DNA from: an uncultured Bacteroidota bacterium
GTDB taxonomy: Bacteria; Bacteroidota; Bacteroidia; Flavobacteriales; Flavobacteriaceae
Length of the DNA stretch: 64,000 nucleotides
Reading direction: 5' to 3'
Assembly: GCA_902609035.1 (NCBI GenBank)
Contig: CACLQG010000001.1
Location: 1 to 64,000 of the forward strand
The first letter of the stretch is position 1. Each line of letters starts with the position of its first letter. This document shows, in pieces, positions 28,793-37,438 of this stretch. The notes beneath the pieces are model-generated. The model made no database searches, had not been told where the DNA came from, and was given only the letters and a program-made list of their open reading frames with translations. The position numbers and the translations under genes were made by a program.

Positions 28793-31138
28793 TCATTTCG
28801 ACATTGAATTACTCATTGAAAAAGGAACATTATCTGGTTTACTCGCCCAACTCTTATTGGGAATATGACTCATATCAAATTCTAGAAATCCTCCGTTTTG
28901 AATACGATCAAATTCTATGTAGCTGTTACCCCATCTTTCTCCGTCGAGAGTTGCAGAATTTATATATAGATTTTTCCTGCTATTGTTAGGTGCTGAAATC
29001 GTGAATTTGTTACCATTTTGTAAGGTCAGGATTGCTTTTTTGAACAGGGGACTTCCTATTACATATTGATCTACTCCTGGGGTAACAGGGTAAAAACCCA
29101 AAGCGCTAAACACATACCACGCTGAGGTCTGACCGTTATCCTCGTCCCCACAGTATCCATCTGGAGTAGGGGCATATAATTTAGTCAATACATTCCTGAC
29201 TTTCTCCTGGGCCTTGTAGGCTTGATTAGCATAATTATACAAATATATCATATGCTGAATGGGTTGGTTTCCGTGGGCATAATTTCCCATATTGACGATT
29301 TGCATTTCACGAATTTCATGGATGGTGAATCCATAGTAGGAGTTATCAAATTTGGGAGGCATCTCAAATACTGCATCCAATTTTCCGGTAAAAGCTTCTT
29401 TTCCACCCATCAGTTGGATCAAGCCCTCTATATCGTGAAAAACAGACCAAGTATAATGCAGACTGTTGCCCTCGGTAAAGGCATCTCCCCACTTTAGGGG
29501 GTTGAATGGAGATTGAAATGTACCATCTTTGTTTTTACCACGCATCCATTGGGTATATGGGTCAAATAGTTTTTTGTAATTATTGGATTTCTCGAAGAAT
29601 TTTTTGGCCAAACCTTGCTTCCCCATTTTTTGTGCCATTTGTGCTAATGTAAAATCAGCATAAGCATATTCCAAGCTACGGGCCACATTTTCGTTGATCC
29701 CTACATCATAGGGGATATAGCCCAATTCATTGTAATATTCTACCCCTTCTCTCCCTACCGAGTTGATAACCCTTCCATTGGACTGGGGTCTATTTTTTGA
29801 AGTCATTGCATTTTTTAGCATGGCCTCATGTAGAAGTTCTGCATCCTTCATTTTTACCCCTTTCAAAAACGCATCGGCGATAATTGGAGAAGAATTCGAG
29901 CCGACCATTACATTTCTATGACCTGGACTTGCCCATTCAGGCAACCAGCCTGATTCTTTATAGGTATTGGCTAAGCCTTCCATTATATGACTGTTCAGTT
30001 CAGGATACATCAAATTAAAAAAGGGAAAAACAGCACGAAAAGTGTCCCAAAAGCCGTTGTCAGTAAACATATACCCAGGTAGGACTTCTCCATTGTATGG
30101 ACTGTAGTGAACTACCGCATTGTTTTTGTCGATTTCATAAAATTTTCTTGGGAAAAGTAATACCCTATATAGACAAGTGTAAAAGGTCTTAATTTTTTCG
30201 ATATTCTCGTCATAAATTTTGATTCTGCTCAGTTCTTTTTCCCAAGCATTTTTTGCTTTTTGTTTTGTGTGATCAAAATCATCGTTGCCTATCTCACGAT
30301 CGAGATTCAACTGCGCTTGCTCGGGACTGATAAAAGAGGAAGCAATCTTTACTTGAATGGTCTCCCCCCGCAGAGTTTTAAAACCAATTATGGCACCTAC
30401 ATGATCTCCCTCATTTACAGTTGAATTTTCGGACAGCTCCCATCCATCGCCCCAGGTGTGATATAATTCAAAATCTTTATCGAATTGGGCAACAAAATAG
30501 TTGTGGAAATTTTTGGGGACTCCCCCGTGGTTGTTTCGGCTATAACCTATTATTTTTCTCTCCTCAGGAATTATCTTTACCATAGAGCCTTTGTTAAAGG
30601 CATCTAATAGGATAAACGACTCCTCGGCATCTGGAAAAGTAAATTTGAAGTGAGCGGCACGCTCGGTTGGAGCTACCTCAACAGAGGTGTCATAGTCTGC
30701 AAGGTAAGTTTTATAGTGGTAGGGTTTTGCGGTTTCGGCCTTGTGAGAGAACCAAGAAGCGCGTTTTTCCTCTTCGAATTTTAAATCTCCCGTCACAGCC
30801 ATCAAAGAAAAAGCAGCGTAGTCATTAAGCCAAGGGCTGGGCTGGTGAGTTTGCTTAATCCCTCTAATTTTATTTTCATCGTATTTGAAGGTCCATCCAT
30901 CCCCCATTTTTGAGGTCATGGGCGTCCAAAAATTCATCCCCCAAGGAGTAGCAATTGCAGGATATGTATTTCCATTAGACAAATCAAAAGCAGAGTCTGT
31001 TCCCATTAATGGATTTACATAGTCTACTAAAGGAATTTCGTTGATATAATCCTCCATTTTAGTGGATTTATTTTGCTCCACGCAAGCCAACAAGGATAAT
31101 AAAACGAAAGACGTAATTAATGTTATTTTTAAACGCAT
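28793..31138 (-). CDS. GH92 alpha-mannosidase family protein 2, lipoprotein, variant calcium-site motif
   Basis: 781 residues from ATG 31138, directly before the signal MRLKITLITSFVLLSLLAC; an in-frame ATG at 31162 would add eight residues (MRITETHN). The N-terminal domain has LVDYVNPLMGTDS, the catalytic domain has FTEGNSLHYTWSVF with the expected general-acid Glu, and GDEDNGQTSAWYVFSALG. The motif that reads HGNEPSHH in most family members, including the neighbour, is here HGNQPIQH (Asn624-Gln625). From memory of characterised GH92 enzymes, the Asn-Glu pair binds calcium, so Glu to Gln is a notable change. It probably belongs to a distinct GH92 subgroup with a different specificity. Divergent from sulfatase 2. 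Confidence 0.92.
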   Translation of the reverse strand: MRLKITLITSFVLLSLLACVEQNKSTKMEDYINEIPLVDYVNPLMGTDSAFDLSNGNTYPAIATPWGMNFWTPMTSKMGDGWTFKYDENKIRGIKQTHQPSPWLNDYAAFSLMAVTGDLKFEEEKRASWFSHKAETAKPYHYKTYLADYDTSVEVAPTERAAHFKFTFPDAEESFILLDAFNKGSMVKIIPEERKIIGYSRNNHGGVPKNFHNYFVAQFDKDFELYHTWGDGWELSENSTVNEGDHVGAIIGFKTLRGETIQVKIASSFISPEQAQLNLDREIGNDDFDHTKQKAKNAWEKELSRIKIYDENIEKIKTFYTCLYRVLLFPRKFYEIDKNNAVVHYSPYNGEVLPGYMFTDNGFWDTFRAVFPFFNLMYPELNSHIMEGLANTYKESGWLPEWASPGHRNVMVGSNSSPIIADAFLKGVKMKDAELLHEAMLKNAMTSKNRPQSNGRVINSVGREGVEYYNELGYIPYDVGINENVARSLEYAYADFTLAQMAQKMGKQGLAKKFFEKSNNYKKLFDPYTQWMRGKNKDGTFQSPFNPLKWGDAFTEGNSLHYTWSVFHDIEGLIQLMGGKEAFTGKLDAVFEMPPKFDNSYYGFTIHEIREMQIVNMGNYAHGNQPIQHMIYLYNYANQAYKAQEKVRNVLTKLYAPTPDGYCGDEDNGQTSAWYVFSALGFYPVTPGVDQYVIGSPLFKKAILTLQNGNKFTISAPNNSRKNLYINSATLDGERWGNSYIEFDRIQNGGFLEFDMSHIPNKSWASKPDNVPFSMSNSMSK

Positions 31139-31451
31139 ATTGTGGGTTTCTGTTATTCTCATTTTTTTATCTAAACCATATAAATGATTAGTTTAAGGAT
31201 CTCCAATTTAACGCCTATTATCTGAATTTAAAATTTTTTAAGAATGAAAATATTCCCCGAATAAAGTTGAAAGATAGACCTCCTAAGGAAAGTTTAAGAA
31301 GGAAGTACTATGATTAAATTCATATACTAGAAAAAAAGAAATTAAATTAATGGATATTAAGGTGGAACGTACAATCTTAAAGGAAAGGTATTTATAGCCG
31401 CTGGATTGATCCTAAATAATTTATTAACTTGGAAATAATTAATCAAACACG

Positions 31452-32888
31452 ATGAATATGAATAATTTTTTCTTTTTGATTTTGACTTTTCTGTTTTGTG
31501 GCTGTTTTAATATACCTCAGAAAAAAATTGGAACAAACACGCCCCCCAATATCATTTTTATAATTTCCGACGATCAGTCTTGGGGTGATTATAGTTTTAT
31601 GGGACATCCCCATATCAAAACCCCTCATATAGATCAGTTGGCAAAAGAATCGGCTACCTATACTAAAGGTTATGTAACAAGTCCACTTTGTGGTCCCTCT
31701 TTGGCAAGTATAATTACTGGCAAATATGCTTTTCAACATTCACAAACTGGTAATGATGCAGGAAATTCAAATCGAGATGCAAGTGAATGGATCAAAAATG
31801 GTTATAAAAAATCGTCTAAAAAAAACAAAAAGAAAAAATCGGTCAATTATCTTTTTAGTAAGGAAAGAAATGATCAATTTGATGTAATTAAGAAAAAGTT
31901 TTATACCAATAAGCTTTTAACAGATTATCTGAGAGAAAAGGGATACCGATCTTTTCAATCTGGAAAATGGTGGTTGGGGTCATGGAAAGAAGGAAAATTT
32001 GATGATGGAATGACCCATGGAGATTACAAGAGAAATGGAAGGCACGGGGATGAAGGGCTAAAAATCGGCAGGGAAGGGATGGATCCAATCTTTAATTTTA
32101 TAAATAAAACTCAAGAGAAAAAATTTCCATTTTTTTTATGGTACGCGCCTTTTTTGCCCCATACTCCACATAATCCTCCACAGGCCTTATTGGAAAAATA
32201 TATGAAGGAAGCGCCCAATCAAAGTGTTGCTAAATACTGGGCGATGTGTGAATGGTTAGATCAAACGGTTGGGGATTTATTGGGCTACTTGAAAGAAAAA
32301 TCGCTCGATGAAAACACCCTTATTGTATATACAACTGATAATGGATGGATTCAGTCCGAAAAACACAATCGATATGCACCTCGATCAAAAAGAGCACCAT
32401 ACGAAGGAGGCGTTAGAACACCGATAATGTTCAGGCTCCCTGGAGTTATCCAGCCAGAAATGAATCAATATAACCCTGTCAGTAATATTGACTTGCTGCC
32501 AACTGTGCTCCAATTTTTAGATATTGATGATAATGAGCTACCCGGAATCAATATACTGGACAAAGAAAAATTGAATGAAAGGGAAAATCTTTTCATTGAA
32601 TGTTATAACCACGATATTTTGAATGTGAAAAAACCATCGGAAACCGTTTTGTATAAAATTGCACTGAATAAAAAATGGAAACTAATGGTACCAAATAAGG
32701 AATTGGTGATAAGAGAGTTCACAGATCCTAAGGAGCATTATTTTGGGTTTTATTCAAACCAGATCCAATTATTTAACTTGGAGGATGATCCTGAGGAGCA
32801 AGTTAATTTGGCAAAAGATCACCCTGAGATTGTAGCGAAAATGAGTGTTGAAATTGACCATTGGTGGCGGCCAATAGATTTATTTTAA
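31452..32888 (+). CDS. Sulfatase-family protein with degenerate formylglycine motif, lipoprotein
   Basis: 478-residue S1-type protein with signal ending in TFLFCGC. The fold landmarks are present: metal-binding DD (FIISDDQSWGD), PFLPHTPHNPP, YTTDNGW and SKRAPYEGGVRTP. Two active-site positions differ. The maturation motif is C80-G-P-S-L84, with Leu in place of the Arg needed by formylglycine-generating enzymes and by the active site, and the GKWHLG motif is G171-K-W-W-L-G, with Trp in place of His. A Lys-rich insertion (about residues 115-130) is also unusual. It may be an inactive or repurposed sulfatase or hydrolyse another ester. First gene of a unit with rhaM (21-base gap) and sulfatase 3. 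Confidence 0.85.
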   Translation: MNMNNFFFLILTFLFCGCFNIPQKKIGTNTPPNIIFIISDDQSWGDYSFMGHPHIKTPHIDQLAKESATYTKGYVTSPLCGPSLASIITGKYAFQHSQTGNDAGNSNRDASEWIKNGYKKSSKKNKKKKSVNYLFSKERNDQFDVIKKKFYTNKLLTDYLREKGYRSFQSGKWWLGSWKEGKFDDGMTHGDYKRNGRHGDEGLKIGREGMDPIFNFINKTQEKKFPFFLWYAPFLPHTPHNPPQALLEKYMKEAPNQSVAKYWAMCEWLDQTVGDLLGYLKEKSLDENTLIVYTTDNGWIQSEKHNRYAPRSKRAPYEGGVRTPIMFRLPGVIQPEMNQYNPVSNIDLLPTVLQFLDIDDNELPGINILDKEKLNERENLFIECYNHDILNVKKPSETVLYKIALNKKWKLMVPNKELVIREFTDPKEHYFGFYSNQIQLFNLEDDPEEQVNLAKDHPEIVAKMSVEIDHWWRPIDLF

Positions 32889-32909
32889 AAGTTAAAAACC
32901 AAGATACTA

Positions 32910-33218
32910 TTGGATCAATTAGCCTTTAAAATGTATTTAAAACCGGGGACGGTAGAGGAGTACAAAAAACGACATGACGAGTTATGGCCGGAATTAACGG
33001 TATTGCTAAATGAAGCAGGAATTGTAGCCTATCATATATTCCACGACCCAGAGTCTAACTGTCTTTTTGCTTTTCAGGAAACAGACGGAAATAACTCTCA
33101 ATCACTGGGACAAGATCCTCTAGTACAAAAGTGGTGGGAATATATGAGTGATCTGATGGAAACTCAACCCGACCATTCTCCCAAACAATTAAATCTAAAT
33201 AAAGTCTTCTCATTATGA
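32910..33218 (+). CDS. rhaM: L-rhamnose mutarotase
   Basis: 102-residue cytoplasmic enzyme that interconverts alpha and beta anomers of L-rhamnose. The family pattern is clear: AFKMYLKPGTVEEYKKRHDELWPEL with the catalytic His22, then a central H-I-F-H-D strand, FAFQET and the Trp pair in VQKWWEYMSDLM. TTG 32910 is chosen because homologues start at this distance before A-F-K-M; the next ATG (32931) would remove the first strand. It is sandwiched between two sulfatase genes: 21 bases after the first and overlapping the second by four bases (ATGA). Confidence 0.95.
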   Translation: MDQLAFKMYLKPGTVEEYKKRHDELWPELTVLLNEAGIVAYHIFHDPESNCLFAFQETDGNNSQSLGQDPLVQKWWEYMSDLMETQPDHSPKQLNLNKVFSL

Positions 33219-34612
33219 TGAGTAAAATAATTAGTATCGTCCTCTTTCTACTAATATTTTTTTCATGTAAACCAAAATCAGAGGTGCCAATACCACCTAA
33301 TATCATTGTTATTGTTACCGATGATCAGAGATGGGACGCAATAGGCTATGCGGGCAATGAGATCATCATTACGCCCGAGCAAGATAAATTGGCAAAAGAG
33401 GGAACCTTTTTTAACAAGGCTTTTGTTACCACCCCAATATGTGGGGCCAGTCGAGCCACTATCATTTCAGGCTTGTATGAGCGTAAGCACGAATTCACAT
33501 TGGGTGGAACGGTACTTGATTCAGTCTACAACAAGCAAAATTATGCCCATCAGCTTAAGCAAAAAGGTTATAAAACGGGTTTTTTTGGAAAACTAGGCAT
33601 CAAAAATAATGGTGATTTGACCAAATCTTTTTCCGAATATGAAGCCTTTGACCGTAACAATGGATTTAAAGACCACAGAGGCTATTACTACAAAACGATT
33701 GGAAAAGATACGGTTCACCTGACCCGTTATACGGGTCATAAAGCCTTAAATTTCATAGAGCAAACTTCCATAGATCAGCCCTTTTGTTTATCGATTAGTT
33801 TTAGTGCCCCTCATGCACACGATGGTGCGTGGGAGGGAATTCAAAAACAATATTTCTGGCAGCAAGAAGTGGATGATTACTACCGAGACATCAAAATACC
33901 AGGGCCTAAAAATGCAAATGATGATCAATTTGCAGCTTTGCCTAAAGGAATCAGAGAGGGATTCAATAGAACTCGATGGTATTGGCGATACGATACACCA
34001 GAGCGTTATCAAGAAAGTCTAAAAGGCTATTACAGAATGATCGGTGGTGTAGATAGAGAGTTAGGTAAAATCAGAACACTACTTAAAGCAAAAGGTATAG
34101 CAGACAATACCATCATAATTTGGATGGGTGATAATGGCTATTTTTTGGGAGAGCGACAAATGGCGGGAAAGTGGTTGATGTATGACAACTCAGTGAGGGT
34201 ACCGCTCATTATTTTTGATCCTCGGGTGAATCGTCACCACGATGTAAGTGATATGGTGGCCAATGTAGATTTAGCGGTCACAATTTTGGATTTTGCTGGA
34301 GCTGAGACTGCCTTAAAAACCCACGGGAATAGTTTGGTGCCTTATGTCAACAAAGGAGAATCTCCCAACAAAAGAGAGACCTTATTGATAGAGCATTTAT
34401 GGGACTTTGATCCCATACCCTCCAGTGAAGGCTTACGCACCGAAAAATGGAAATACATGAGGTACAGAGATATCGAGGCCCAAGAAGAGTTGTATGATCT
34501 GGTTTCTGATCCAGAGGAATTAGATAATTTGGCCAGTAATCCAGACCACGCCAATGTGGTGATTGAAATGAAAGAAAAGCTTGACTTCAAAATTGCGGAA
34601 TACTCTCAATAA
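33215..34612 (+). CDS. Sulfatase (S1 family), C-x-A-S-R type, lipoprotein
   Basis: 465-residue lipoprotein (signal ending in LLIFFSC). The maturation motif is C76-G-A-S-R80, an accepted variant of C-x-P-S-R. IVTDDQRWDAIGYAG supplies metal-binding Asp residues and WMGDNGYFLGE the late Asp-Asn pair. The usual GKWHLG motif reads GK126-L-G-I, so the active-site Lys is kept but the His is missing at that position. The C-terminal subsite region (MAGKWLMYDNSVRVP) also differs from the K-x4-EGG pattern. These features point to a distinct S1 subfamily. Its start overlaps rhaM by four bases and it ends one base from the convergent GH78 stop. A sulfated rhamnose substrate is inferred from context. Confidence 0.88.
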   Translation: MMSKIISIVLFLLIFFSCKPKSEVPIPPNIIVIVTDDQRWDAIGYAGNEIIITPEQDKLAKEGTFFNKAFVTTPICGASRATIISGLYERKHEFTLGGTVLDSVYNKQNYAHQLKQKGYKTGFFGKLGIKNNGDLTKSFSEYEAFDRNNGFKDHRGYYYKTIGKDTVHLTRYTGHKALNFIEQTSIDQPFCLSISFSAPHAHDGAWEGIQKQYFWQQEVDDYYRDIKIPGPKNANDDQFAALPKGIREGFNRTRWYWRYDTPERYQESLKGYYRMIGGVDRELGKIRTLLKAKGIADNTIIIWMGDNGYFLGERQMAGKWLMYDNSVRVPLIIFDPRVNRHHDVSDMVANVDLAVTILDFAGAETALKTHGNSLVPYVNKGESPNKRETLLIEHLWDFDPIPSSEGLRTEKWKYMRYRDIEAQEELYDLVSDPEELDNLASNPDHANVVIEMKEKLDFKIAEYSQ

Positions 34613-34613
34613 A

Positions 34614-37349
34614 TCAATTCGCTACAAAAGAAAAGTTGTATTTCCCCGACCCTAAAAGTAATATAGTTTGAACTTTGGTATCCACGCGTTTTAAAATGGT
34701 GTTGTTCAACTTAGTATTGTCCAATTTCCAGTTTCCGTCCATAGGTTTGTTGAGAACAACATCAGAGGAAGTATTGGAGGGAATTTCCATGAATAATTGT
34801 AGCTTTCCGTTTTTTCTTGTCCACTCTACTCCAATTCTTCCATATTGGGAATCAAAACTTCCATCGATATGATCAAAATTTTTGTCAAAGAGAGGCTCTA
34901 TTGTAAAACGTTTATAACCTGGGGTTTCCTCATTGATTTTTAGCCCCATCAAGTTGGCATACATCCACTCACCTATGGCACCATAGGCATAGTGATTGAG
35001 GGAGTTCATGCTGGGATACTGAAAGCTACCGTCAGGCTTGATGCCGTTCCAACGTTCCCAAATGGTGGTGGCACCCTTGGTGACGGGATACAACCAAGAA
35101 GGGTATTGGGTGCGCAACAACAATTTGATTGCCTCTTCTTCCTTACCATTATCTGACAGTACATGACACAAGAAAGGTGTGCCTAAAAATCCGGTGGTCA
35201 GGTGTCCATAGTCATTGATGTTGTCCACCAATCTTTCCACCGCAACTTTGGCATGCTCCTTAGAAAGGAGGTTGAATTGTAGAGCCAATACATAGGCCGT
35301 TTGGGTGTCGGAAATCAGCATGCCGTTTTTGGTAACAAATTCATTATTAAAGGCATTGTAAATTTTTTGGTAGAGTTCAGTGTAGGTTTTTATATCCTCT
35401 TCATGGCCCAAAACCTTAGCAGATTTGAGCAATAATTGTGTGGAGTAACAATAGAATGCTTGGGCTATGATTTTTTTGCTTGTCACGGCCGAATTTCCAC
35501 CGTTATCATCATCTCTAGAAAAAAACAGCCAATCCCCCCAGTGGTCCTTTTTTATAAAAAGATCATTGACAGAGTTTTGGGTCATAAATCCAATCCAGTC
35601 TTTCATACTTTGATATTGTCGCTCAAGGGTGGCTTTGTCACCGTAAATAAGATAGGAGTTCCATGGAATGATGGTGGCCGCATCGGCCCATCCCGTTCTG
35701 CCAAACGAGCCAGTGATTTTTTCAGAAGTATTTAGGTCTAAGTAATTGTTATGGGGAACCACACCGGGAACGGCTCCGTCAATCCGCTGGTCAAAAGTCA
35801 AGTCTACAAGCCATTTGTCAAAAAAGTTTTTGACATCCATATTAAACCCTGCGGTATTAAAAAAGGCCTGTGCATCTCCCGTCCATCCCAGTCTTTCATC
35901 TCTCTGTGGGCAGTCGGTGGGAACGTCAAGGAAGTTGCCCCTTTGCCCCCACTGGATATTTTGCTGTAGCTGATTGATAAAATCATTTGAAGTGGTCAAG
36001 TGACCCGTAAATTCCATGTCTGAATAGAGCGCTACCGCTTGGAAATCGTCAAGACTAATTTTATCTACCCCAACCACTTTCAGGTATCTGAAACCCTGAA
36101 AGGTGAAAGTGGGGTGATAAATTTGTTCTTTATTACCATTCAATATATAGGTGTTTTTTTGCTTGGCTTTCCTTAAATTGGTGGTGTAAAATTCTCCTGC
36201 TTTATCCAAAACCTCTGCATGGTAAAGATGAACCTCTGACCCTTTGGGTAAATCGGATTTAAACTGTACCCAACCAACAAGATTTTGCCCAAAATCGATC
36301 ACCTTATCCCCTGAAGGTGTTGTGATAAGTTCTTTTGCCGATATCACCTCTCTTTTTTTGATCATTTCATTTCTGGTGTGGTCCAGGCTTCCACTGTATT
36401 TTTCTGCTATTTGGGCTTTTTTCAAATGTTTACTTGAGTAACTTTTTTGAGCCCATTGGTCAGGGTGTATGGTCAAATCGACTGTTTCGCCGTTGTAAAT
36501 GGAGGAACTTTGAATAGCTCCAAAATGATAATTCCAGTCATTATCATCTATAATACTTTCCTTTTTACCATCAGCATAGGTAATGACGAGTTCAGATATA
36601 AATGAAGTGAATTCTCCATAATCTGTCTTACGCTCCCCATTGTTAGGTCTAAAACTCTTAAACCAACCATTACCTAAAATGACTCCTAACCTATTATTAC
36701 CCTTAAAAATCATATTAAGAACATCATAGGCTTGGTACTGAATACGATTATTGTATGAGGTCCAACCTGGTGTCAAGAAAGAATCCCCAACCCTTTGGCC
36801 GTTGACATAGGCTTCATATACCCCTCGAGAAGTGATGTATAAGTTTGCGGAAACGATTTTGTTATTTACATTAAAATCATTGATGAAATAAGGACTTTTG
36901 GCTGAGTCCTTATCCTCAGATTGAACGGTAATCCAATCTGATTTCCAATTTTCCGACTCCATTAAACCGGTTTTCCAATGGGAGATTTTACTCTGACTGT
37001 GTAGATTAGATTTATTGGTCCACACCTTTACAGTCCAAAAATATTGGGTGTCGTAGTCAAAAGGTTTTCCATCGTAAGTTACATAAACCGATGAAGTGGA
37101 TTTGACTTTACCTGAATCCCAAACCAAACTATTTTTTGAAAACGTTTTATCCTTGGCGACAAAAATCTGATAATGTGTTTGTTTGAGATTGTATTTATCG
37201 GAATTTATCAACCACGAAAATTTGGGGTTGGGATTGTCTATGCCGATTGGTGTAGTTAATTTATCGACCTCAAGATCAGAAATTGTAATTTTTTGGGCCA
37301 AAAGCGATAGACTAAAAAGAGAAATGACTAAAGAGAAAATTGAACGCAT
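34614..37349 (-). CDS. GH78 alpha-L-rhamnosidase
   Basis: 911-residue exported glycosidase (signal MRSIFSLVISLFSLSLLAQ) that releases terminal L-rhamnose by inversion. Domain order fits the family: N-terminal fibronectin-like domain (TTPIGIDNPNPKFSWLI), jelly-roll carbohydrate-binding domains (about residues 140-420), the (alpha/alpha)6 catalytic barrel, and a C-terminal beta domain. The catalytic-domain hallmark DCPQRDERLGWTGDAQAF places a candidate general acid at Glu485; TTIWERWNG supplies the candidate base Glu765. It lies 89 bases downstream of the kinase gene on the same strand, so it may be the last gene of the rhamnose operon. It delivers free rhamnose to the cytoplasmic pathway. Confidence 0.95.
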   Translation of the reverse strand: MRSIFSLVISLFSLSLLAQKITISDLEVDKLTTPIGIDNPNPKFSWLINSDKYNLKQTHYQIFVAKDKTFSKNSLVWDSGKVKSTSSVYVTYDGKPFDYDTQYFWTVKVWTNKSNLHSQSKISHWKTGLMESENWKSDWITVQSEDKDSAKSPYFINDFNVNNKIVSANLYITSRGVYEAYVNGQRVGDSFLTPGWTSYNNRIQYQAYDVLNMIFKGNNRLGVILGNGWFKSFRPNNGERKTDYGEFTSFISELVITYADGKKESIIDDNDWNYHFGAIQSSSIYNGETVDLTIHPDQWAQKSYSSKHLKKAQIAEKYSGSLDHTRNEMIKKREVISAKELITTPSGDKVIDFGQNLVGWVQFKSDLPKGSEVHLYHAEVLDKAGEFYTTNLRKAKQKNTYILNGNKEQIYHPTFTFQGFRYLKVVGVDKISLDDFQAVALYSDMEFTGHLTTSNDFINQLQQNIQWGQRGNFLDVPTDCPQRDERLGWTGDAQAFFNTAGFNMDVKNFFDKWLVDLTFDQRIDGAVPGVVPHNNYLDLNTSEKITGSFGRTGWADAATIIPWNSYLIYGDKATLERQYQSMKDWIGFMTQNSVNDLFIKKDHWGDWLFFSRDDDNGGNSAVTSKKIIAQAFYCYSTQLLLKSAKVLGHEEDIKTYTELYQKIYNAFNNEFVTKNGMLISDTQTAYVLALQFNLLSKEHAKVAVERLVDNINDYGHLTTGFLGTPFLCHVLSDNGKEEEAIKLLLRTQYPSWLYPVTKGATTIWERWNGIKPDGSFQYPSMNSLNHYAYGAIGEWMYANLMGLKINEETPGYKRFTIEPLFDKNFDHIDGSFDSQYGRIGVEWTRKNGKLQLFMEIPSNTSSDVVLNKPMDGNWKLDNTKLNNTILKRVDTKVQTILLLGSGKYNFSFVAN

Positions 37350-37438
37350 TTTGATAAGGTTGTGTTAATTTTAATTAATTGTTTTTTATTGAAATTAACA
37401 AATAATTTAATATCAGCTTAATAAGCATAAAAGGAGGA

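Noticed and set aside
28734..28793. Inverted repeat ATCCCCCTA ... TAGGGGAT between the esterase gene and GH92 gene 2.
   Set aside because: The arms are about 43 bases apart and differ by one base, with no T-run in a position to act as a terminator; probably chance.
28793..31138. Idea that the second GH92 lacks its general acid and is a mannosyl-phosphate-cleaving type.
   Set aside because: The Glu in FTEGNSLHYTW, the expected general acid, is present; the substitution is in the calcium-site motif instead.
31163..31451. Short frames in the divergent region between GH92 gene 2 and sulfatase 2.
   Set aside because: The longest is about 14 codons and shows no conserved pattern; the region more likely holds only the two promoters.
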